Assembly (NCBI GenBank): GCA_018608735.1
Contig: JABAYZ010000159.1
Location: forward strand, 1 to 5,042
DNA: 5,042 nt
Reading direction: 5' to 3'
From: Flavobacteriaceae bacterium
Lineage (GTDB): Bacteria; Bacteroidota; Bacteroidia; Flavobacteriales; Flavobacteriaceae
The notes beneath the pieces are model-generated. The model ran no database searches and had not been told where the DNA came from. It saw only the letters and a program-made list of their open reading frames with translations. How positions within the stretch are numbered: position 1 is the stretch's first letter; every line of letters starts with the position of its first letter. The position numbers and the translations under genes are program-made. Below are positions 1 to 5,042 of this stretch, piece after piece.

Positions 1-3000
1 TTACACCATCTTCATCGGTATCATCGGTTGGAGCTGCTGGTACGGATTGAAGTTCAATAGCCCGGCCCGAGTTTTCAGGCACTACAAGATTGGTTTGGGT
101 TACAGGAATTGGCTGAGTGGAATCTCCATCTTCTGTATTGATGTTTACAATATCTACCTCATAGATATTGTCTTTATTATGATCTTGGGGATTCTCGTGA
201 TCGGGTGGGGTGATGAAATCTAAATAATCCCCAGTGTCTTCGTTTTTCTCATCTTCTGTTTCGCGAGTTCTAACGGAAAATAGATGAGCGTCATTTCCAC
301 CAACAATTTTCTTTTTAATCTTCCATTTTCCTACACCTCTGTTGTCTGCATTTGGATTAAAGTAACGTTTGTAGCTTACTTTAGCATCTTCTTGTTCGTT
401 CTGTACATTAAAGACCATAATATTGTAGCTCGATCGGGTAGATGAATTAGGGATGTCAATCACAATTAACTTAATCGTTTTTGTACTAACGATTCCTTTG
501 TCATTGGTCGCCTCAACAGTAAACAGATGCTCTCTATTTTCTTCATAATCTAAACCACCAATTAAATATAAATCTCGACCATCGATTCTAAAGAGAGCAG
601 CATCTTGACCTTCTAAGATTCTAATTTCTACTGTATTGTTAAAAACGTCTTGCGTTTTGTTGGTGTCTTCAATAACAATTTTTCCGAGATAGACATTTAC
701 ATTACTAACATCATCGTCTCTTTTGTTTTCGACTTGCTCAAATTTTTCAGCATAGATCTTTGCTGCCTTAAATGCACAGCCAAAGGCATCGACTGCAGCG
801 CCTGGAGGAGTATTTGGACAGCGATCTTTTTTGTTTTTTATACCGTCATCATCATCGTCCGAATCAAGTTGATCTTCTGAACAACCATAGCTATCTACTT
901 TTTCATTTGTAGGTGTATTCTTACAACGATCCAAAGCATTTATTACGCCATCTCCGTCATCGTCTTCTTCTCCAACTGAACACCCATTTGTGTTTGCGAC
1001 TTCATCCATTGGTGTAGTAAATGGACAAACATCCAATTCGTTTGGAACACCATCTAAATCGATGTCATTATCTGCCTGAGCTTGTGAACAACCAAATTCG
1101 TTTACACTTTCTCCAAATGGTGTATCTGGACAGCGGTCGAACTCATTTTCAATTCCGTCTAAGTCAAGGTCATTTTCTTTTTGGCTAATGGAACATCCAT
1201 TCTCATCGACTTTCTCTCCAATAGGTGTATTCAAACAACGATCAATGTCATCGTTGATTTTATCAAAATCGGCATCAATTTTGCTCAATGGACAACCAAA
1301 CTCATTTACAACAGCACCTTCTTCTGTGTCTGGACATAAGTCCTTATCGTTTTCTACACCGTCTAAATCATTATCTGTTAAGGTAGCTTCTACAACTTCT
1401 GCTAGTGTACAACCATTGTCATCTACTGCGCTTCCCTCTGGTGTTTCAGGACATAAGTCATTTAAGTTGATGATTCCATCTTTGTCATCATCAGCTCGTC
1501 CTTGATTGTCAATGTTTTCTTTTTGGCTACAACCATTTTCATCTACCACAACACCTATGGGTGTGTCTGGGCAAAGATCTTTTTCATTGCCGACACCATC
1601 TAGATCACTGTCCAGCTCAATTTCAGCACAGCCATTTTCGTTTACGTTTTGATTCAGTGGTGTGTTTGGACATAGATCTAATTCGTTGGGTACACCATCT
1701 AAATCAAGGTCTTGGTCTTTAAGTGCACAACCTTTTTCATCCACAATTTGACCTTTGGCTGTATCTGGACATTGATCCAATGGATTTTCAACTCCGTCTT
1801 GATCGGGGTCACGTTGTAGTTGCGTACATCCTTTTTCATCGACTTCTTCTCCCTCTTCGGAATCAAGACAGGAATCAATCCCGTTGACAAATCCATCATT
1901 GTCATCGTCTAATTGACTGTAAGCGCATCCTTTTTCATCAACTTCTTCCTCTTCAGGTGAATTTGGACAAACATCTATTTCATCTAAGATGCCATCCAAG
2001 TCTTTGTCAATTTGAATTTGAGCACAGCCATTTTCATCTACAGTCTCTCCTTCAGGTGAATTTGGACAAACATCCAATATGTCGATAATGCCATCACTAT
2101 CTTGATCTTTTTGACTGAAGGTACATCCATTTTCATCTGCTTCTTCTCCCTTAGGTGAATTTGGACAAGCATCCAATTCATCTAAGACACCATCTAAGTC
2201 TTTGTCAATTTGAATTTGAGCACAGCCATTTTCATCTACAGTCTCCCCTTCAGGTGAATTTGGACAAACATCCAAGTCATCTATAATGCCATCACTGTCT
2301 TGATCTTTTTGACTGGAGGTACATCCATTTTCATCTGCTTTTTCTCCCTTAGGTGAATTTGGACAAGCATCCAATTCATCTAAAACGCCATCACTGTCTT
2401 GATCTTTTTGACTAAAGGTACATCCATTTTGGTCAACACTCTCCCCTTCAGGCGAATTTGGACAAGCATCCAATTCATCTGCAACTCCATCAAAATCTGT
2501 ATCTTGAATTAGTGTAATGCGATTGTTCTCTTCTAGGGTAGAAGTGTTGTTTCCACTTGCATCAAAAATAGGTTTGATCAATTGAACAATCAATTCTTCT
2601 CCCTTTTGAATTTTTTCTTGTACAGTAAAATAAAGCGAAACTATGTTGCCATCTTGTTCTATTTTCTCAGGAGCTGAACTAACCAATGTTGTTGTTGATA
2701 GCTCAGTTTTAAGTATGAAATGTTCAACTGTAAGCGTATTTGAAGAGTTTAACGATGGATAAACAACTTCATTAAAGATTAATCTTAAAACGGAATTTTC
2801 GACCACCTCTATACTTTCTACATATGGATTTGTTTTGTCATTAAGATAAACTGAGTTGGTTGACTGCTGACTTTCAACTGCATTTCCAGCTTTGTCAAAA
2901 AGACGTTCATTTTTGAAAGAAACAGTCAATAATTCTTCACCGGAGACATTGTCTGTTAGTGCTAATGCAAGTTGTATTGTTTTTTCGTTTACTGAAATTG

Positions 3001-5042
3001 AGGTCACTGGGGGGCTGTCAAATCCTGCAGTTCCTCCCGTCAGATTTAATATGAAATCATCTGGAGAAAAAGTAGAGGAAGACGTAGCGCTGGTGTAAAT
3101 ATTGTCGTTAAACACTAAGTCTATTGTTGAATTGTCTTCTGCAAGTTCCAATGAGCTTAATACAGGGATTTCACTATCAATCGTAAAACTATTTGTTGAA
3201 GTATATAAAAATTTATTTCCAGCCTTGTCTTCTGCCTCAACCGTAACCGATGTAGTGGTATTAATCCCTTCTGGAATGCTGAGGGAGTAGTTCCAATGTG
3301 TTTCACTATTCGATGCCGACATGGCAGTAGGTGATGCAATACCACTCATGCTAAATAAAGGTGGAGTACTTATAGCCTCACTTATGATAGCTGTAAAGAG
3401 AATGGTTTCGCCTCCTCTCAAAAGAGAATCTTCTTTATTCCATTTTAGCTCTATTGTAGGACTCGTTGTATCTAGTGTAATGGTCTCACTAACCGCACCT
3501 GTAAATGCTTTTCCAGCAAGGTCAAACGCTGTATGAATTACTAGGGTAAACTCACCCTCGGGCCAATCAGTTGGAAGAGTCCATGCGTATTCCCAAACCT
3601 TTGAGGAGGTTGCTGTCATGGCAAAGTCTAACTGTGTATTCGCATCAGCAATAATGCCCAAGCGAACCCCATTGGCCATGTCTTCATCAAAGGTTGCAGT
3701 GACAACTAAGGTTTCATTTGCGTTCAGGTAACCGTTTTCTTGGCTAGTCATCAAGGTCGCTTCTGCTGATCTATTATCTACAAAATAAGTTAATGAAGAG
3801 GTTGAAGTCCCCTCATTTCCCGCGAGGTCATACCCAATAGCAGTAATGCTTACAGTTCCATTAATTTCTGTAGGTACAATCCAGTCGTATACCCACTGCG
3901 TCGATGAGTTTGTTGTAGACATGGAAACAGTACTTTGATCTGAAAAGGCCAAAACGGGAGCTGCACTTAGAATTTCATCAGAAATAGCGGTAATGGTAAT
4001 TGTAGCTCCACCGGTTGTTTCTTGAGTAGTAGGATTATCTGACAAGAAAATTTGAGGCGCCAACTGATCACCCAATTCAATATTAAAGGTCAAACTATCT
4101 GTTCCAGAATAAGTATTTTCCGCTAAGTCTGTTCCGGAAACAGTGACAGAAACTTCGGTAGAAACCGTGGAAGAAACAGTCCAAGTATAGACCCACAGGG
4201 CAGAAGAAGCCGTAGCGCTCATGGCCGCATCTGTTACCTGTCCACCACTGATGTTTATAGTCGGGGTAGCTTGAATGGCTTCGGAGAAGGTGGCGGTGAC
4301 CGTTACGGTATCTCCATTGGAAACAGTAGTAGTGGTTGGGCTAGCGTTATGCGAAAGGACTACTGTTGGTGAAACTGTATCGATTACTCCAGTGAACAGT
4401 TGGTATACTTCTGCTGGAGAAAGTACCTCACTCCATAGACCAATATCATCAATTTTTCCATTAAAGTAATACCATTTTCCGTTTCCTTGATGATGTAAAC
4501 CAATGGTTAAACATCCCGATATATCGTAGTCTGCAGTTGCTGAGGAAGAAATTTCAAGACCATTTTTATATAATTTAGCATTATTTCCATTTACAACAAG
4601 TGAAATCATTTGCCATTGACCTAAAAAGGCAACGTCTTCACTTTCACTAAAATTAAATCCATTTGCACCAGAAGAAGTGATCATTCCTTTTTCTTCATTT
4701 GAATTAGAAGAGTCAGATAAATTTAATCTAAAGTTAGTCGTGTTACAACTGTAGTTGTTCCCTAGTATAGTTGCTTTCTTAACACTATTGTTCGGCCAAA
4801 AATACTGGTCTGGATTTATCCAAAGATTGATTGAGAAAGTATTTCCTAAATTGAAATCATGATCAAGGTTTATTCTTTTCCAGTCAACTCCATAACCATT
4901 TATTCCATCCCAGTCAAAGTCATAAGCACTATTTGCATTGCCATTTCTGTCGGTCGACAACTCTGGTAATTGTGGTCCAGCTAATTCTCCATCCTTCCCA
5001 TTTCCACTTTCATCATTTGCATTACCATTAAAGGGATACCAA
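1..5042 (-). CDS. Giant multidomain secreted/surface protein: LamG, Ig-like, thrombospondin type 3 and cadherin-like domains (partial at both ends)
   Basis: A single minus-strand frame stays open across the whole window (full codons 2-5041, about 1680 residues). The translation makes sense throughout, with recognisable domains in order: LamG (residues 1-218), four bacterial Ig-like domains (219-624), two SwmB/Big_5-like domains (625-846), 17 TSP3-like units (847-1422), a charged linker (1423-1447), two cadherin-like domains (about 1448-1652) and a Pro/Asp-rich tail. No catalytic domain is visible. The start codon, any signal peptide, the stop codon and any C-terminal sorting or anchoring domain all lie outside, so neither export route nor full length can be read. 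These domain families are extracellular and mostly calcium-dependent, so a role in adhesion or ligand binding at the cell surface is inferred rather than shown. The architecture and AT-rich codons fit Flavobacteriia. The reading frame and multidomain nature are near certain; the function is not. Confidence 0.96.
2..85 (-). other. Pro/Asp-rich tail, probable start of another TSP3-like calcium-binding stretch (cut by window edge)
   Basis: Residues 1653-1680: VVPENSGRAIELQSVPAA, then PTDDTDEDGV, where the window ends in an open frame. The final D-x-D-E-D-G-V matches the opening of a TSP3 unit (DxDxDGV), so another Asp-rich repeat probably follows outside the window. Only seven or so residues of that motif are visible, so this is tentative. 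Confidence 0.45.
86..451 (-). other. Cadherin-like domain 2 (atypical, extended)
   Basis: Residues about 1531-1652. After PNSSTRSSYNIMVFNVQNEQ it contains VGKWKIKKKIVGGNDAHLFS, then DTGDYLDFITPPDHENPQD, and HNKDNIYEVDIVNINTEDGD. The 'GGnDa.lF.v' and 'LdF..ppDhEnPqDhnkDNiYeVdiv..n..dGd' segments match the bacterial cadherin-like consensus (D-x-E-N-P-x-D-x-N-x-D-N-x-Y-x-V). An insertion rich in Arg, Glu and Lys (about 270-300) separates the two signatures. The assignment is good for the second half and weaker for the first. Confidence 0.68.
452..700 (-). other. Cadherin-like domain 1
   Basis: Residues 1448-1530. It has the order of cadherin-type repeats: VNVYLGKIVIEDTNK, then NTVEIRILEGQDAALFRID, then LYLIGGLDYEENREHLFTVE, ATNDKG, and the final strand TIKLIVIDI. 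The 'G.DaalF.id...l.l...LDYE.n..h.ftVeAtnd.G......i.l.ViDi' pattern is characteristic, including the LDYE calcium motif and the Asp of the terminal VIDI. The segment equivalent to the usual first PExxxxG strand is atypical and the domain is slightly short, so it is a bacterial cadherin-like module rather than a canonical one. Confidence 0.78.
701..775 (-). other. Charged linker between the TSP3 array and the cadherin-like domains
   Basis: Residues 1423-1447, immediately after the last TSP3 cysteine: AFKAAKIYAEKFEQVENKR, then DDDVSN. It is rich in Lys, Glu and Ala, and could form a short helix before the beta-strand VNVYLGKIVIED of the next domain. No known motif is recognised. Confidence 0.5.
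776..2503 (-). repeat. Array of 17 thrombospondin type 3-like calcium-binding units (mostly 33 residues / 99 bp)
   Basis: Residues 847-1422. Each unit follows D-x-D-x-D-G-[VI]-x-[DN]-x-x-D-x-C-P-x-[ST]-P-x-G-x-x-V-[DN]-x-x-G-C plus a 5-12 residue linker. I count 17 units, each with two cysteines (34 in all). Units 1-9 are exactly 33 residues each (1613-2503). Units 10-17 vary: 1493-1612 (40), 1376-1492 (39), 1277-1375 (33), 1172-1276 (35), 1067-1171 (35), 965-1066 (34), 860-964 (35) and 776-859 (28, ending at the last Cys). Aspartate-rich TSP3 motifs bind calcium and, in known structures, wrap into a compact rod stabilised by disulphides. The 'CPxTPxGxxVDxxGC' variant is the common bacterial form, also seen as linkers in OmpA-like proteins. 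Departures: unit 7 has CLDS for CPxS, unit 13 has DADFDK in place of DxDxDG, and unit 16 has CKNT. Confidence 0.93.
2009..2404 (-). repeat. 198-bp tandem duplication (two TSP3 units per copy) within the TSP3 array
   Basis: Positions 2009-2206 and 2207-2404 are two adjacent copies of a 198-bp block, each coding for two 33-residue TSP3 units (units 5 and 4, and units 3 and 2). Aligned by hand without gaps, they differ at about 16 of 198 bases. The copies keep alternating unit types: one ends ADENGCTxSQK and the other ends TVDENGCAQIQI. Similarity continues into the next unit at about 1910-2008 (unit 6 against unit 4), whose start DKDLDGILDEIDVCPNSP is close to unit 4. This points to expansion by unequal exchange of a two-unit block rather than of single units. 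Confidence 0.88.
2504..2842 (-). other. SwmB/Big_5-like beta-sandwich domain 2 of 2
   Basis: Residues 734-846. It is a clear relative of the preceding domain: TNPYVESIEVVENSVLRLIF, NEVVYPSLNSSNTLTVEHFI, NIVSLYFTVQEKIQKGEELI, and an end containing IFDASGNNTS. The 'l.Fne.vy.......l....Fil' and 'fDasGN' elements align with domain 1 of this pair. It leads straight into the first Asp-rich TSP3 unit (DTDFDGVADELD) with no linker. Confidence 0.65.
2843..3169 (-). other. SwmB/Big_5-like beta-sandwich domain 1 of 2
   Basis: Residues 625-733. The sequence runs IPVLSSLELAEDNSTIDLVF, then NDNIYTSATSSSTFSPDDFI, then EELLTVSFKNERLFDKAGNA. The pattern 'P.v.s..l..dn..i.l.Fnd.iy.......l...dF.l...gg' ending in 'v.f....lfDkaGNav' is that of bacterial SwmB-like or Big_5-like repeats in large surface proteins. 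It lacks the Met-Ser...Trp-x-Tyr-x-Trp signature of the four preceding domains, so it is a separate type. The family assignment is by pattern and moderately sure. Confidence 0.65.
3170..3469 (-). other. Bacterial Ig-like domain 4 of 4
   Basis: Residues 525-624. It begins TTSPTIELKWNKEDSLLRGG, continues ETILFTAIISEAISTPPLFS, and carries the signature in a weaker form (AMSASNSETHWNYSLSIPEG, where Ser replaces the last Trp). It ends with SVTVEAEDKAGNKFLYTS. It is the most diverged copy in the signature motif and the last before the array switches to a different domain type. Confidence 0.8.
3470..3772 (-). other. Bacterial Ig-like domain 3 of 4
   Basis: Residues 424-524. The opening strand is less typical (SAEATLMTSQENGYLNANET), but the core is kept: TLVVTATFDEDMANGVRLGI, the signature AMTATSSKVWEYAWTLP and the closing strand FTLVIHTAFDLAGKAFTG. 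The glycine of the 'DLAGN' turn is present, with Lys replacing the usual Asn. It lies head to tail between two related domains. Function beyond an extracellular structural module is not visible. Confidence 0.8.
3773..4066 (-). other. Bacterial Ig-like domain 2 of 4
   Basis: Residues 326-423. It shares the layout of its neighbours: an opening strand LAPQIFLSDN, a middle strand GGATITITAISDEILSAAP, the motif SMSTTNSSTQWVYDWIVP and the end VSITAIGYDLAGNEG. The Met-Ser-x-x-x-Ser-Ser-x-x-Trp-x-Tyr-x-Trp signature lines up with domains 1 and 3, so these arose by duplication within the gene, although the sequences have diverged considerably. It probably acts as a rigid spacer and/or binding module in the stalk of the protein. 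Confidence 0.82.
4067..4387 (-). other. Bacterial Ig-like domain 1 of 4
   Basis: Residues 219-325. It starts directly after the LamG domain with DTVSPTVVLSHN, has the strand NGDTVTVTATFSEAI, the family motif AMSATASSALWVYTW and the closing strand VSVTVSGTDLAENTYSG. The first strand (SPTV.L), the 'vTvTAtFsEaI' strand and the 'tDlAgN' turn are typical of bacterial Ig-like repeats found in large adhesins. The domain is Ser/Thr-rich with no cysteine, as expected of an extracellular beta-sandwich spacer. The exact Pfam family (Big_12, Big_3 or another) cannot be settled by eye. Confidence 0.82.
4388..5041 (-). other. LamG / concanavalin A-like lectin domain (Laminin_G_3 type)
   Basis: Residues 1-218 of the visible protein. 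The domain opens at the window edge with WYPFNGNANDESGNGKDGEL, the usual start of bacterial LamG modules (a YPFNGNA-DESG-N-G pattern), followed by DRNGNANSAYDFD. The middle contains the strand pattern FSINLWINPDQ and, later, WQMISLVVNGNNAKLYKNG, matching the typical 'W..v..v.dg....lYiNG' segment. It ends with DDIGLWSEVLSPAEVYQLF, the classic C-terminal signature of the fold. At about 218 residues it is essentially full length, so at most a few residues lie upstream. Known LamG modules are beta-jellyroll domains that bind carbohydrate or protein ligands, often with a calcium ion; the ligand here cannot be read from sequence. Two cysteines are visible, in NNYSCNTTN and DISGCLTIG, and could form a disulphide. 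Confidence 0.9.

Noticed and set aside
1..3. TAA stop codon on the minus strand at the very edge (plus-strand tta), suggesting that the gene ends here
   Set aside because: It is in a different minus-strand frame. The coding frame uses triplets 2-4, 5-7 and so on and reads DTDEDGV through the edge without a stop.
1188..1505. Plus-strand open frame of about 105 codons, and other plus-strand frames at 650-880, 2892-3290, 3321-3536 and 4275-4469
   Set aside because: All lie opposite the continuous minus-strand gene, show no domain-like sequence and have low-complexity Ser/Thr/Val/Leu content that mirrors the repeats on the other strand. They are shadows.
1699..1905. Minus-strand open frame of 68 codons (and another at 3157-3345)
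   Set aside because: Out of frame with the real gene, whose TSP3 and Ig-like translation runs unbroken through the same bases.
1613..2503. Regularly spaced repeats resembling a CRISPR array
   Set aside because: The period is an exact 99 bp, the 'spacers' are themselves conserved, and the whole stretch translates into in-frame TSP3 units. It is a protein repeat.
776..2503. OmpA-type outer membrane protein, in which CPxTPxGxxVDxxGC repeats serve as a linker
   Set aside because: No OmpA peptidoglycan-binding domain follows; cadherin-like domains come after the array and Ig-like/LamG domains before it.
1..5042. Promoters, terminators, riboswitches, RNA genes or mobile elements within the window
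   Set aside because: Every base is used by one coding frame. I saw no tRNA- or rRNA-like segments, no transposase or terminal inverted repeats, and no hairpin followed by a T-run that stood out.

Overview
The whole 5042-base window lies inside one very long protein-coding gene on the minus strand. Reading minus-strand codons on plus-strand triplets 2-4, 5-7 and so on up to 5039-5041 gives about 1680 codons with no stop. Both ends of the gene are outside the window: neither the start codon with its signal peptide nor the stop codon is visible. I translated the frame by hand from end to end and found no frameshift. Residue numbers below count from the upstream edge of the window (residue 1 = codon 5039-5041), not from the true N-terminus.

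In protein order (high to low coordinates) the layout is: a nearly complete LamG/concanavalin A-like lectin domain (4388-5041); four bacterial Ig-like domains of one family in tandem (3170-4387); two domains of a different beta-sandwich type resembling SwmB/Big_5 repeats (2504-3169); 17 thrombospondin type 3-like units rich in Asp and Cys (776-2503); a short charged linker (701-775); two cadherin-like domains (86-451); and a Pro/Asp-rich tail that seems to open another calcium-binding TSP3-like stretch at the window edge (2-85).

The DNA is AT-rich, with many AT-ending codons. A giant secreted protein combining LamG, Ig-like, TSP3 and cadherin-like modules is typical of marine and environmental Bacteroidota, especially Flavobacteriia. 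This is an inference from architecture and composition; no taxonomic marker gene is present. Such proteins are usually secreted or surface-anchored (often by type IX secretion) and are presumed to act in adhesion or carbohydrate/protein binding. The secretion signals that would show this lie outside the window.

No intergenic DNA, promoter, terminator, RNA gene, mobile element or CRISPR array is visible. The most notable internal structure is the TSP3 array. Its N-terminal-proximal units keep an exact 99-bp period and contain a 198-bp two-unit tandem duplication, while its distal units are diverged and vary in length. I found no convincing evidence of a previously undescribed system here; the window is the middle of a modular surface protein.
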